DNA of 64,000 bases, taken from Ooceraea biroi (taxonomy: Eukaryota > Arthropoda > Insecta > Hymenoptera > Formicidae). The position numbers and the translations under genes were made by a program. Below are positions 38,000-51,953 of the stretch, in pieces. The first letter of the stretch is position 1. Each line of letters begins with the position of its first letter. The stretch lies in NCBI RefSeq assembly GCF_003672135.1, contig NC_039506.1, forward strand, positions 23,096,497 to 23,160,496, in the 5' to 3' direction. The notes below the pieces were generated by a model that was not told where the DNA came from, ran no database searches, and worked only from the letters and a program-made list of their open reading frames with translations.

Positions 38000-40900
38000 C
38001 GGACGCGGATATTCTTCCTGCCGATCCGCTCGTCGCGCTAAATTCGGCGCGCTGCGCTCTGGGTCCGGGTGACGTTAACGATTGATCGGCGCGGAATTTT
38101 GCCGCGAATCAGCCACGGATCGGCCGTAAAACTATCCGGGCGTTCGATTATAGCGAAGTCGTTCGTTTATTTTTCCACCGGCGTGTCGGGAGAAAGCCGA
38201 CCAGGCGCTCGCGCTTGCTCGCGACGACGGACACGGCTTATGTCGTAACACGGCCGTGTCGCGGTCCCCGCCGCTCTGTGCAATATTGTTTATGAAAAAG
38301 AACCCGCAAACCCGCGCCGCGAACGGCACGCTGCCCGGCCGAGCATGTGTCGCCATCGCCACCGTTCTTCGACTCTCCGTCGTCCATCCGTTTCGACGTG
38401 CGCCGATGGAAAAAACGGCCCGATCGCGCAAGCCGCGTCATTATAAAACTCCTTTTTAATTACGTAACGATGACGTTCGTGCGTGCGGCAAAAATTCTCG
38501 CGGCGCACGCTGCGGTCCGATCCGCCCACCGTTACGAACCCGTTCGAGAGAGCACATGGGTATCCCATGGTTCTTGTGGGAACGCGAGGGACCAACGTAA
38601 ATCGAATGCTCGCAATGCTTGGACGCAATGTTGGAAGATTGATTGAGATGTTGATGTGGCGAGATGGGACGATTTTTTGTTGTGGGTTTTTGCTGCTGTC
38701 GGGAGAGCTTCCTTCGACTTGAAAATTTTTTCGTTAATTTTTTATTCTTCCTCGACATTAAGCGTTTCGTGAGACGACGATCTCGCGCGTTGCGGTGTCT
38801 CAAACGCGTTTCGAAGGCGTTTGAAGTAGCGAAGTCAACTCAGGCATAAGAATCTAGGGAAGGAAGAAAAAGGGCGGATCTCTCAGTTGAAGAAGAGCTT
38901 GGTAAGGGGCTTGTCACGCCTCTAACGCGCTCCTCGTGCAAATTAAATTCACTTTCGAACGTGTATATAATACAATCGCCTCGCGGAATCCGCCGATTGA
39001 AAGTGAACGTGGTGGACGCATTAGAACGTATGGACGGTAAATTTGCACGAGCGAAAGAGAGGCAGGGAGAGAGAGAGAGACAGAGAGAGAACGGCCGATT
39101 GAGGCACCGTCGAGGTTACGGAAAACTTACTCCGCCTAATCGATCAAGTGTTCGATCGGCAGTCGGCGTGTACGAGAGGTGAACTCTCTTGATTTATATG
39201 AACCTATTCGATTCGCAACGATACCGCGACTGCTATCGCGGCACGATCGAGAGCTAAAAGCGCTCGCGAGACGTCCCGCCCCATAAATCGACGAGGTCGT
39301 TACATTCATCGATCCGATCACCGTATTTTCCCATGACTTTTTCAGACTCGGCTGCGTCTGAGATCGCAAACGATCGCGAATTTTTACTCGGTCATCGCGT
39401 AAAATACGCGCGGATTAATTGTTCGAGGGGATTTCATATTGGCTAATTATCTCGCGCATTCTCGTTATCTCCGCGGAATCGCTTTCCGACGGAAACCTTT
39501 CTCGCGGCGGCAGCGATTCACGGCGTAACAGATTTATTTCCTGCTACAGTAACAAATCCCCGTAATAAAAGACCGACGAAAGTTTTCGTCGAGAATCGGA
39601 TTCGAAAGAGCGAGTGTGCATTGTGCGTGCTCGATGAGTGCGTGCGTGCGTGCGTGCATGCGTGTGCGTAATGTGCGAAGATATATGTGCTCGCATGTGT
39701 GCATGCCGTCATGCACACGCGCGCGGCGACCGAGTACGCGTCTTCGCGCCGCGCGAGCGAGCTCTCTTCTCGTGATTCGCGATTAGAAATTCGCGACGTC
39801 GCTGAAACAATATTCGACCACTCCCGGTGGACGATCGATCGATCACGCGCCGTTATTTTCTTCTAGTTTACCCGCAAAATCTCGCGCCGTCTTCTCGCGC
39901 GATTCTGCCGCGCTTCTGATCGCGCGGACGCGGCCGCTCGGAGGAAGAAACGACGCGCAAATGGAAAGTCTCGAACGGCGAATTCGACGATGAAACCAGT
40001 TCACTCTCGTTGTCATCGTCAGCAGGATGCAAAAACGGTCGGGCAGGAAGGCGCGCAGGATGTGATCAACAGCGAAAGTCCTGTCTTTATTACGGTCTTC
40101 GCAGCGGCTCGCGCGCTTTAATGCTCGTATTCCTCGTTTTTACAGAACCCTCCTCTCGATTCACGAGTCTTGCTCGTCAGCTGCGCGTTATATCTCATTT
40201 TATTCCTTTCAGTAATATAAACGCATCGTTACTACAATTCGTTAACGTTAATTAAGTGCTTCGTCTCAAGGTTGGTATCTAGAAAAATTTCACTTTTGAG
40301 AAATTAATGGATTCCCCGGAGCTCTTCTCCTGAAGCTATCGTGGGCCAATGCGTGCAAACTGTCGCAAGAAAGAGAGAACAATAATATTCTGACCGCGGG
40401 CAGGAGCTGAGAACTCCGTCTGAATAAACACCGTGATTAGAGAGTCGGTGAGGCAACGCAAAATTTCATTAAATTCGTCGAAACGTCACGGCGTGCTTCG
40501 CTTTCTTCGCGTACGCACTAGTGCAATGAATATGGATCAGCACCCGATAATTATTATTATCCCACATTCGAAATTGGTAAAATTCGTACGCGTCGCGCGT
40601 ATGCTGAGCCGGGGACCAAGACGTTCCCCGAAAGAGCAATTTAATTAAATTATACAAATTGTGCCACGAAAGCTTCACTCCGAGACGGGAGAATCGCAGT
40701 TTCGCATTTCTCAAAACCGTTCGATCGCTTCGATTACGCAGCTGCGAGCGAGAGTGGAGAGAACGTGATTTGTAGCGCGCACAGCTGAAGCAGATGAAAA
40801 GCGGACCAAACCTGTCTCTCTCTCTTTCTCTTTCTCTCTCTTCTCTCTCTCGGCTCCGCTAGTTCTTGGCTAATCCCTCATGAAAGCACCGTCCTCACAT

Positions 40901-41600
40901 CGACTGGACACTTCGAAACGCAGATACACCAGCGTACTTATCCGATTAGCAGCGCGCGAAACGGAACTCGATGCACCTCGAAACAATCGCGATCGGCCGA
41001 AAATGGATCGCGTGGCCGCCGACGTTCAAATTGATTTTCGGCTCGGCGCGCGGATGAAAACTTGACGGCTTTTTCGTGCGGGTGTCGGGACGCGGCGAGA
41101 TCGCGGCGTCCGGTCCGGCCAGAAGACTGCGCGATGGAAGTGGAAAAGCCACCAGCAGGAGCGTTGCGCTCCGACCACCGTCGTCTGGTCGAGGAGCTTT
41201 CTACGACCGACGACCGAACGCTCCTCGAGGAGGGAGTCGAGCGGCGCATTGGCGTCCTCGGGGCCTGACGTCCCAACATTCGGGCCCCGCGACATTGGCG
41301 TAGTTTCGCCGTCATCTTGGGCGCAGGGGACGGGAACGGTGAGAGGAGGAGACAGGAGGACTTGGGGGGAGGTCCCAGACCGAGAGAGAAAGGCACGCGA
41401 GTAGGCGACTATAGGCACGGCACGTAGAGAGAGAGACACCTGCGTCGCCACCTGACAGAATAGCGCTCTCGCGCGCGCACACATGCGGGCCCCGGAAAGC
41501 GCAACGATATCGATACGGTAAGGTCATTGCTGCGCGCGCGCGAACCGCTTGTCTGCGATATTCGCCCCACGATACCATCCGATTGCTCACGCGCGCGTGC
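38000..41600. other. CpG-dense patches
   Basis: Segments at about 37.98-38.42, 39.70-39.99 and 41.04-41.55 kb are GC-rich with many CG dinucleotides (for example gcgcgctctcgcgcgcgc-type runs) against an AT-rich background. They give overlapping open frames on both strands that look non-coding. They may be promoter or leader-exon regions of distant genes; no TATA box or start codon could be assigned. Confidence 0.4.
40814..40852. repeat. CT-rich microsatellite
   Basis: An interrupted (CT)n / (CTTT)n pyrimidine tract just upstream of the CpG-dense 41-kb patch. Confidence 0.85.
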
Positions 41601-44499
41601 AATCTTCGACTTCGCAACTCGGCTGCTCCGATATGTAATTACCCCGAGTTGACATACGTGGATGACTGTGGCTGCGATTATCCGATTTTGATTGCCGAGT
41701 TGAGCCACGGTATTTGCAGGCGACGTGTTAAGCATCGCCAGACGCAAGACCGATTTAAATCGGTCAATGATCAGTTCGAATTTTTATGACATTTGTAACG
41801 CGAGCGATTTCCATTGTCATACGAGTTCCATAATCCATATTACGTTACAACGAAGGGAAAGGGGATGAAGTCTGTATCAAAGGTCTCTCGCTGCCTTCAA
41901 GAGATGCCAGCTCCACCGCGAGCTCCTCGTCATTGTGATCGTTGTCATCTGTCACTGACCAAACCTAGCGTACATACCTTATTGATAGATGTATGTAGAT
42001 ACGGGAGATCAATCAGTGAAGTCGAGCGAAAGTGGAACGTCCAAGCATGACAAAGGGTACCTGAAACAATCGCGAGTAACGCGAATATGCCTCGGGGATG
42101 CGACAACCGATAAGAATCCTCAGGTGGATCTCCGCGCAAACCCTCATAAAACGTAGGAAGCTTTTTCCTCCGCGCGATGAAGAAGCCTTTCGCAATGTTT
42201 GTAGAAACACCGGCCATCCTCCCGAGTTTTCAATAAATTATCTTCAGGGTCGCGAATCACATGAATAGTGTCGCCGATACCAAAGAGACTAACCGGATCT
42301 CCCATTAGACAGACTCCGTCGCGGGATTAAAGCGCTGCTAATCCGTGACGCTAAATGACGCGGGGTCTATATGCGTATGCCGACTCGTCAATGACTTCCA
42401 ATAACTTCTAGTGACATTTGAAGAAAATAGCGATACGTCTCGTACTCGCGCAAGCCTACGCAAAGGTGTTCCTACAGGAAAGCGATTATTAAAACTGGTT
42501 GCGAGGATTGTCATACTCTCCACGTTACATCATGCAAAACTCACCTCGTATAGTTATCGCGTAACGACGAAACAAACAATAAAATCTCTCCTCTGATCAG
42601 TCTCTGTAATCTCTCTGATCTCTCTCACGCTCTTTAATACTTCCTATAATTAATTACTTTATATACTAATAGTATATTTATATCATAAAATTCGTATTTA
42701 ATTATCTCCACACTTGGACGACAAAATTCTCAACGTTGGATTTACACTGGCAGTTTTATTTTATTCACTGTCATGTGACAGATTTCAATGTTAACAAAAT
42801 AGGGAACCACAGTTATCTTTACTACTAATTTGTTATCACAAATAATATCTGTACAACGGGTTAACAGCTGTACAATAAGATGAGATGGAAATACTGAAGC
42901 GGAGTTTATTTATGCTTGAGATGTCTGGAAAATTTCATCAATGGTTTGAGTCGAAGTCGAGTGAAAGATCCTGCTTGCTCACAAAGAGAAGTGCTCCTGG
43001 CCTCAGTCTCAGGTTTGTCCACTGTACGATCTGGCCTCTGTCAGCGATTTATCCGCCGTACGAGGTCCAGCAGCGCACTTTCTTGGCTTCTCAAGACGTC
43101 GACGAGTCCTTTCTTCCTCTATCATCAAGCATCAAGGACGACGTTTCTTACTCCTCGTTTTCTTCATTTTCCTCTTTTTGCTTGCTTGGATTGAAACTCG
43201 CAGCTTTATTCACTGGTGGGTTTCGATGGCACGGAAGGTCGGATGCGCGAAATCGAGTTTCGTGTGGCGTTTACCTTTTTATATTAATCGAAAGGTTGCC
43301 GTCCTTAACGACGACGATTTTTATGACCGTAGTTTAATTTGACTTATTCGAGGCGAGAATTTCCAACGTAATTTGCGACGCACGACGAGGTATAACGTTC
43401 CCTGCGGTGTTCTCCGATATTATTGTACTTGGACATAAATCTTGATGCACCCCACGGTGTGTATATTTGGTTTACTCTGCAATTTTCTTATCTCTACTCT
43501 TCAGCACGCATCGAGCGTCGTCTCCAGACCGGATCGAACGTCGTAATTACAAATGCATAAGAAGCAAGAAACAATCAATTTTCCCGTCACTTTTGTTATT
43601 ATCATGGTTACGACTATTTACGTTTAGCAGAACGGTCTTTTGATCGCGGCGCAGCCTTGGGATTTTATAAATAAAGTGCTTCCACGCGGAAGAATGCACA
43701 ATCGAGTCTGGGAAATCTTCATGAACGGCAATAAAAGTTGCGATGCGAATTGCCAAGTTTCTAGAATGCGAAGTCGTGAAGCATTTACGCCAAGTGATTG
43801 ATGTAACGAGCTTTACGCAGTGGATTTAAATATATTCCTGATGATCGGTGAGACAAACTTACGAAAGAGGGTAAAAAGCGGCTGTAACTCGAGACGCGCA
43901 TGCAAAACGAAAAGGTAGCATCAATGTTAGTCGAAGAGAGGAAGGTAGAGAAGAGGGTGGGGTCAGGTCCGACTGGTCAGTCACGACGAGCTCTCACTTT
44001 CTATTGTCCGATCATGCCAAGAAATCGCTCAGCGTGAATTTGATTTAACGCTCTTCGTAAACGGTGCTTCTTCTTCAGTTACGATAATATCGTAAATCAT
44101 TTTTCGGTCGAACGGGACGTTTTATTTTGTAATTTTTTAATTCTTTTCGTTATACATATTTCAGATCTCTCGTTAAAAGTCTCGTGAGAAATACGCGCTT
44201 GAAAATGTAACAATGTTTCGTGAAAAATTTTACGTTAGCATTCAATTAATAGAGTCGCCGGAGGATTTCCAATTCTTCTCGTAACTTCTGTTTTATTTAA
44301 TAGCGATAAAGCAGACATCCTTCTTATTTTCCTGTATGCCGGCAAACTAGAGACCCGCGAACGTCAGAAATTGCTTCAGATGTTTTATAGGCAAAGAGTA
44401 CTACAAATAACGTCACGCATGCAAGAATATGATTATGTATAAAAGAGATTTATATTATTTTATATTATACATTTAACTAGTAATAAAATGTAGGAGCTG

Positions 44500-47400
44500 T
44501 TAGATCCTGTTTCCATTCACGTCTCTATAAAGCTCATCGTTGTTGCCGTAAAGTCTCGGTGAATCGTTGCAATCAACCTGCAATGGGTTAAAATAATTTA
44601 AAGTATCCGAATTATTTGAATAAGAATTAAAACTTAAATTATTTCAATTATTTAAATAAAAATATTAAAATTAAGTTTGAGAATAATTTTAAGCCTTTTT
44701 AAATTGAAAATGGATATGCATATAGTACTAAAAATATTTTAAATACACGTATATTGTAATTATACAATACCTTGAACCACCAGTCGCAAACGCGAGTTGT
44801 TTGACTAAAAACTGTGCCATTTGGACAAAGGAAACTGAACTGACGCCCATTTGGCAAGCACCAATGCCACACCTTGAATCAAATTTTATCTCAATTAAAT
44901 TTTTAATATTTTATATATACATCAAGTCGAAAAACTTTTATATATCTCTTTCTACTATAGCATTATGTATTATGACTGTATTATGATATTCAGAATACTT
45001 GGCAAATAGTTTTTCAAATACTTTTAAATTCTGAATAAAAAAACGAAATTTTTAATTATCAATAAAAAAATTAATAAAAATCTAGACATCGTGTTAAACA
45101 TACACGAAATTATTACAACGAGTCTACTAATATCTTTCAAATCAAGCATTTTGGGTCCATCATTATTTCTTCATATAAATTTTTATAAACTTTTTCTCAT
45201 CATTTGTATTACACTTTGAGATTTCCGGGATAGCGTTAATCCGCTTTCTTAATATATTCTTTTATATTCTTTTAATACGATCAGTAACATAATACACGAG
45301 GGGTGACATTTATATATGAATAATCTGGAATATTGAAATGAGAATACGTTCTCTCTCGGTGACCATATGGACGCACCTGACATCTGGCCTCAGGATCAGC
45401 ATAGTAACCAGGTAACTTTCCTCCGCAGGTAAACGCAAGTCCGAACGGCACCGAGTTGTAGATCGGATAGTCCACGCCAGGTGTGTACCCATCCACTTGC
45501 TGCAATATAATACAAATGATGAAATGACTCGTGTCACGCCTACACGCAACCATCATTTTCATCAACGGCTGCCATGGGCTCGCAAATGGCAGGTCATTTT
45601 CCACGATGAAATGAAACGAGAAATGAAATAAGTCTCTCTCTCGTTGTTGGTTTTTTCGGGGGAAATGACCACATCATCGCCTTGCACCGCACTTGGAGCG
45701 CATCTCGATTTGCATTGCAAATCTCGCTGTTGCGCTGAGGCAATTAGAGAAAACGGCGAAACTTGAAGAATTGTAGCCGCGTAGCTGATGTTATTGTTCC
45801 GTTGAACAATAACAATACGTTTCGACACGTATGATCTCGACAATGGAATGTGGCGTGAACGAGGATACACGCCGTAAATCGCACTTCCTCTCTCCTTAAC
45901 ATGAACACGTACACGTTAGAACTATTAAAACTTATCTTTCGTAACTCATATGGTCGCATTATTTAATATTATAAATTTTTGAATATACTGGAACAAAAAG
46001 ATATCAATTTTGCACACTACAATTAATATTTACAATTAACTATTTGATATTAATATTAAATGATGCTTATTATACAAATATTAATCGACACTTGAAATGA
46101 TGTATGTTCATTAATCATAAATATTAGTACGCCAATCTCTGTCCTTCAGTTGACGGCCTGGCAGGAAGGCGCGACGCGGGGTCTTTTTCGCAATTGGCTA
46201 TCAGTCAAAACGAAAAGAAATAAAGAGGCACGTTGCAACACACACGACGCGCCGGCTCGAGACCGTTCAGTGCGTGCACGTGCCAATGTCTGACCGGAAG
46301 CCGGGTTACATTGTTCCTCTCGGGCGGATGCGCATCTCCGCGGCTCTGTGTATGCGATCTGTTGTTTACGATTTCACGCGTATAACGTATGCAGATGAAC
46401 GATCCGCATCCTCTCGTCGCGCGGGGATCTAACCGGTGATTTCAACGCCTGCGTAAGAAAGCAGCTCGCCGAAAATTTCGTCCATTGCCTCGCACGTTTT
46501 TACCATTTCAAGTAAATAAATGATACAAGTAAATTAACAACGTGCGACGAAAATGCATGATGAAAAAGCTCAAGTGAAAAACCTTTTTTGACTAAATTAC
46601 AGTTGTATGCGTTTGGTTGGAAAAATACTGAAAAAGTACTGAGATTATTGAATATAATAGAGGGAGAGATATTATAATTATTAGATAGATATTAGGTCTC
46701 TGTGCGCTCAATATGGATGAATAATAGAATTATTTTCTTGCTGCAACATGTAAATGCGGTGAAAGACGTATTAATCGCGTGGAAGTGGGATAAGCGCAAA
46801 CATTGCATAAATTAATTAACAATCTTATCTTTCCGTTTGTTAGCTTCGTGGCATTGAAGCTGCATTTTATTTCTTAGCTTGTTATTCTCTATCCCGATTT
46901 TCATCGGCTTCGCGGGCTTCGTTTCCGGTGAAATATGTCTTCTAATTGGTAATTGCAAGATCGGACGAGGCGAGAGTCTGAATGCTCGTGCGTCGGTTTT
47001 CTCCTCCATTACGATTTACTAACAAACATTTTATTTTAATGTTTTGTAAGAAATTTATAATAAATAGTTATTTTGGACATATTTCGAATTCAGATACGAT
47101 AGGGATCACGTGGCAAAAAAATTAAATGGCTTTAATGCACTTTAACTATTGTTACTTTTTGGTTTTTTCTTTTTTATTTTGAGATTTTTATTGCTGCGAT
47201 AATAATCGAGATCACGGAACGCTTATATTTATAGTATCTTGACGGTGGAAATATTCATGAACTGCATTCTCGAAGTACTTTTAGATAACTTTGTCTAACG
47301 AGGCGCTTCGTGTCTACGCGGGCGAGAAAGCACGTTCGCGTAACGCGGGTTAATTAATGAATTACTTAATGTTACCACCTAAAGGAAGATGACGCGTGCA

Positions 47401-47770
47401 GATACGGTTCACTCACTGTTATTGTTACGCGATACACTGTGGGAACCTGTGATGAAAATAATAATTTTATGCTCTAATCCACCACGTTTTGTGGATGGAT
47501 AACATTTATGAAGCATCTCTCGCCATAAAATCAACCGCATTAGGCAATCTATCTAATTAGGAATGAAGGTGTAATTTTTCATTTCGTAATGAATTTGATA
47601 AAAGAATTCTTTCAACAGCTACGGCGCACACTATATAGTTACGATATATATTTTGATTAACGATTCAAAGGAAAAGATTTAAAGGAATTTTAACTTACCG
47701 CCATTGTCCGATAGAGTAAAAACGTGCCAAAAAGCAAGAGAGCGCAGAGTACTTGGTACCTGGAAATCAT
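44500..47770 (-). CDS. small secreted chitin-binding (CBM_14) protein, 124 residues
   Basis: Four coding exons in transcript order: 47770-47699, 45499-45377, 44872-44771 and 44577-44500. All junctions are phase 0 with good GT/AG sites; the stop is TAA at 44502-44500. Exon 1 is a clean signal peptide (MISRYQVLCALLLFG..., 24 residues, cleavage after RTMA). The mature protein is almost only one peritrophin-A/CBM_14 module with Cys at about 49, 64, 70, 81, 94 and 102 (FTCGG, ARCQ, HWCLP, FLCPNGTVF, RVCDWWF, VDC), then a short polar end. The aromatic residues around the cysteines fit chitin binding. Expected role: an extracellular chitin-matrix component. The start ATG lies directly after a 3' splice site (gtttag|ATG), so the leader is on a separate exon. 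Intron 1 (45500-47698) holds no other gene. Confidence 0.92.
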
Positions 47771-48030
47771 CTAAACAATGCAAAAATTGGAATCACTTAA
47801 CAATACCCAATATACACATACTAATAAAAAATTTACATAAATATTTATAAAATTTAGTTTATTATAAAAATTTAAAAACTTTTGAAACTTTTAGGCATTA
47901 CAAGGAGAAATTGAACGCAATCTTTATATTTTATCAATTTGTCTGGCGCAAGAAAATCTTAAGTACTATTATGATTTTTGGAGATAAAACTTGAGATCAA
48001 ACAAGATGAGATATCGAGTTGCGTGATTAC

Positions 48031-48212
48031 CTTTTTGAAAAGTCTCTGGTCGCCTTAGTCCGCAGTGTCGTGCTGCGTGGTGATCATTTATCCTCTAATG
48101 TTCTCTGTCTGTTCGATTTCTCGCGCTCACAGCACTTGCGATTTGATGATGACTTGCTGCTCGATGTGCAGGTCCTGCTCCAGACGACGTTACCTCTAAA
48201 GTTTCTTTCTTA
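48031..48212 (-). other. non-coding leader exon of the 124-residue CBM_14 gene
   Basis: On the minus strand a consensus donor AAAAAG|gtaatc ends an exon at 48031. The next acceptor downstream is the one fused to the start codon at 47770. The 5' end is placed at about 48210 from the TATA box; no long open frame is needed. Inference from signals only. Confidence 0.6.
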
Positions 48213-48236
48213 AAGGATTGTTCCACGAGGTGGTGG

Positions 48237-48245
48237 TATATATAT
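48237..48245 (-). promoter_or_regulatory. TATA box of the 124-residue CBM_14 gene
   Basis: TATATATA in the context ccatatatatacc on the minus strand, about 30 bp upstream of the inferred transcript start and just above a leader exon with a consensus donor. Confidence 0.6.
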
Positions 48246-48249
48246 GGCT

Positions 48250-51200
48250 TTAGACATCAACTTGAGAAAAAGGGGGGAGTGTCTTGAGAGTCTCTCTTTC
48301 TTGGGGCTCCCACATCGGACAAACGGAGAAAGAGAAGATCTCAGCGTTCGTTGGTAGGAGGGATGTTCTCTTGGATGGTACGGCAGATTCTTCCCTTACG
48401 CAATCGTCTCTCGTGGTCTAACACCCGTGAAAATATTCGTAACTCAACGTACTTGAACCATTGTGATGCCTTTGCTCTCATTTTCTTCGTCTCGAAATAA
48501 AAGGAAGTTTAAATTATAATTATTAACTCTTTCTCATTTTCTTACTTTCACGTATCTGAACTTTTTATATAAAAATTTCACTAAATTTTTGTTTTTGTTT
48601 CCAAATTTTTTGGTGTACATTTTACACTGTACGTAAACTAATGTATAAATTTAATGAGAAGGTCTTATATTATGTGTTACTCCTGCCAGACGGTTTAAAT
48701 GGACTAGATATATGCTCATTTTATCACAAGACATTCAATAAATAACTCAATAAATAATTACTTTTTTTCTCGTGTTGAAAGTTGTATGCTCAATTATTCT
48801 GGCTGCTGTTGGAATTGCAAACAACCGAGGAAAATACTACATGATTATGCAAGTATAAATATAGTTCACGCATCTCTGGAGACAGTGCAGCGGATTAAAA
48901 TCACGTTGCGGCCGAATCTGCAATTTAATTTGCAATTTAATTTACGCCTCCAATTGGTGAGAAAATAACGGCGTTTTCCTCTTTTTATTAAAAATTGTAG
49001 CTGTAACCTTTAAAATTGATACATAAGTGAGTGTTGAAAACAATATATAGCGACCATAATGTCTCGTCTGCGCAGCATTAGAATTCAGTGTTTCATCATT
49101 TCATTAGCATATGATCGACATATCACATTGTTACGTAAACGATCAAATATCCTTAGTTTATACGATTGTATCGTTAATTATTGTTTTGATCGTTTTGCAC
49201 AGGTGGAAGTCACAGATCAGCGTGTCGATCTTCTTTTAATCAGATACGAGCAATTTTTTATTTCTTCGCAAAACGGAAACACTCGTTAGTTAAATGGACC
49301 CCGAAATGATTCCTGTTATCATTCTGGACAGATCCAAGGTTACAAACGTCACTCACTCGTGCTGAATCCGACACATGGTTGTCCATCAAGAATCACGCCG
49401 CGATTCAACGAATCTGAATGTCTAATACTTCATTCTTTATCATCCTTTGAAGTCCTCATGATCGCGCAAGATGCCGGGATGTGGCACGCGGTTCTTGTTT
49501 TGGCAACTGACGCTTTCATCTTGAATTACAATGCGACGCGCGGATCCCAGAGGATAATGAGTCGTTACCGTGTGCCCGTCGTGGCGATCCTTTTAGTAAC
49601 CATCACAAACGCCGGTGTGCACAATCTATCACGGTGCTGTAATTAGTCAACGCGAAAAGGACATCGCGAAGTCTCCAAAGTCATAATCTTGGTTTCCTTT
49701 GAGGGGATGAACGATTAAGTCTTTCTTTTTAATTGTGGGAATGTGGTGACATTTCTGACGAGTTTGAATTTCACTTACGCGCGCTTGCATAATTACTCGC
49801 AAACGAGTGCAATCGAAGATGCAACCTTGAGATACGTCGATCTCAGAATTAAGACTTGAGAATCGTATCTCGCGCGAGGCCGAGTTGGTGATTTGCATAT
49901 TATTGCGCGTTCGCGCGCGCGTGCGTTAGTGCTTCTTCCGCTTCGTGCGAGAACCCCCTTATTTTCGAAACACGTTTCGATGCTAGTTAGCGATGCGTAA
50001 TTGGCGCCTACGAGCTTTTTCAGATTGACATGCAAACTCGGGGGAATTAGACGTCCGGCCGTTACGCGATGACTCACTCAGCTAAGAGGGAAGGGGAGGA
50101 GGAGATTATACATTAAACATTGTTCCTTTGAAACGTATTAAAAATCTAAATTGCATATTTAACTGAAAATTCTTACTGTACGATCTTCATACATGGTAAT
50201 AAATATAATATAAAGTAAATCTATATCACATATTTCTCAAACAACTAAATATAATGAATTTGTGGCAGCTTGGTGCCATAAGAATCAGATATCAAGTAAT
50301 AAATTCCTTGTGCTATGGAGCAATTCTTTAATTGCGTGCGTTTCACTTTGTCGATTTTATATTATTAAAACGTTGCGTCAACGTGCATTTCAAGAACAAC
50401 AGGAAACAAACGCCAGGGGAGCGCATCCCTTCTCTTCTCTTACGGCCGATTTCGCACGGACCGTATTGCGGCGTGCATTGCGTTCACTTGCGTGTCGAGT
50501 ACCACTCTGGAGCGCCGGGCACACAGACTTGTTGTTCTTAATTAAATTATCTGTCTGGTCGTTAATTAGATATTGAAGCGATTGCAAAATACTCGTGGCA
50601 GCCGTGGGAAGATTTGTTGTTTATTATCTCTACACGATTTACTAGCACGTGAAAACTGAGGAACTTTGAAAAAACTCGGACGCATCGTTGATGAGAAAAT
50701 CTTTCCCATTCGTTGAATGATTCGTCAGTAGCATTGTTTATGTCAAAAACTATTCAAAAGTTTCACGGAGAAATAGTTGAGTTTAAGTTAAGTTGCGAGA
50801 AAATTAATTACTTAATCAATAAAAAAGAAAAATATAATAAAATTTAGTATTTTTATTCTTATTATTATTTTATTATAATTTATTATTTTTATTATTAATA
50901 AAATTTATTATTTAGTATTTTTATCATCTAATGTGTCATATTTTTATTTAGATATAATTATGAGTAATCGGTAAGCATCCATCAATTAATGATTTTTTAA
51001 AACTTCTCTTAAGCGTATGAGTTTGAAAGATGAGATTGCTTTCATTCAATTAACGATGCTTGAAACATCGTATTTGAAAAATGAAAGAAAGTTCGTGGCA
51101 TTTGCATGTATCTTTATACGAGAAGTGTATTGTTCATCTGATATAAACCCTCGCAATTTCATAACGACTTGACTTCCGAGCATATTCTTTCCTGTCGTCG

Positions 51201-51950
51201 GATGCCAACAAAGAAACATGAAAGTTATTCTCACGTTTTTTATCGCTCGCCGAGCGTCATATAAATTCATCATGGACCAACAGTGCTTTCAGGAGAAAAA
51301 TCCGCATACGGAGATCTCTTCAAAAGATTTGTCCGATCATTGACGATAAGTTCGATGATATAATATAAATGAGTACCGCGTTACGACATACCGTGATATA
51401 TCAATATTTTAAGCGCTTGAGCGAAATCAATTCGTGAGAAACGTATATTGTTCGCATTGACGATGCACCGTTTCGCATTAATCGCACGTATAAACAATAA
51501 TAAATTTGCAAAATAATCATGCGTACTTTGTTACATTTACATTTTGTCACACAACACGATCAATATCTGCATGACAGGGAATAAAGAGGCAGAGGGAGAC
51601 AAAAGTACATGTATTTATTGAAAGATAACAATATTTTGGATGAAGTGCAATTTTGTATCTCGCGGTTGAAATTTTCAATTTCGTTGTTGTGTAACAACGT
51701 TACATTTGTGTCGTATGTATTTTATTGTGTCCTAACTTACGTAAGTGATGCGGTAAGGATTATAATGGAGAGAACGTCGGAACCCGTACTTTGCTCCGCA
51801 ACAACGCTGATGAATTCCATTGTTATTATTTTATAACTTCACATCTTTTAGATGTGAGTTTAGAAATATTATGTCGTTACACAATTTGTAAATAGCTCAT
51901 TATTACGCCATAATTAGTTTAAACATGTTATTCACTAACTGCTATATATT
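48250..51950. other. intergenic DNA
   Basis: No supported gene. Mostly AT-rich with scattered short CpG-rich pieces (for example 49.90-49.93 kb). The open frame at 49359-49646 has no domain, and its neighbouring splice signals do not fit a gene model. Confidence 0.45.
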
Positions 51951-51953
51951 TTT

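Larger units (their letters stand above)
30601..44499. other. gene-poor 14-kb interval
   Basis: No coding exon could be supported on either strand. Open frames here are short, overlap each other on both strands where CpG is dense, and have no recognisable domains. Contents seen: an LTR-retrotransposon fragment near 34 kb, CpG-dense patches between 38.0 and 41.6 kb, GA/CT microsatellites, a (gtgc)n-type run at about 39636-39665, and AT-rich filler. Leader exons of the large CBM_14 gene may lie here. Confidence 0.5.

Noticed and set aside
38132..41617. Numerous frames of 60 to 150 codons in the CpG-dense patches
   Set aside because: They are open in several frames on both strands at once, as expected where CG-rich sequence has few stop codons; none shows a domain.
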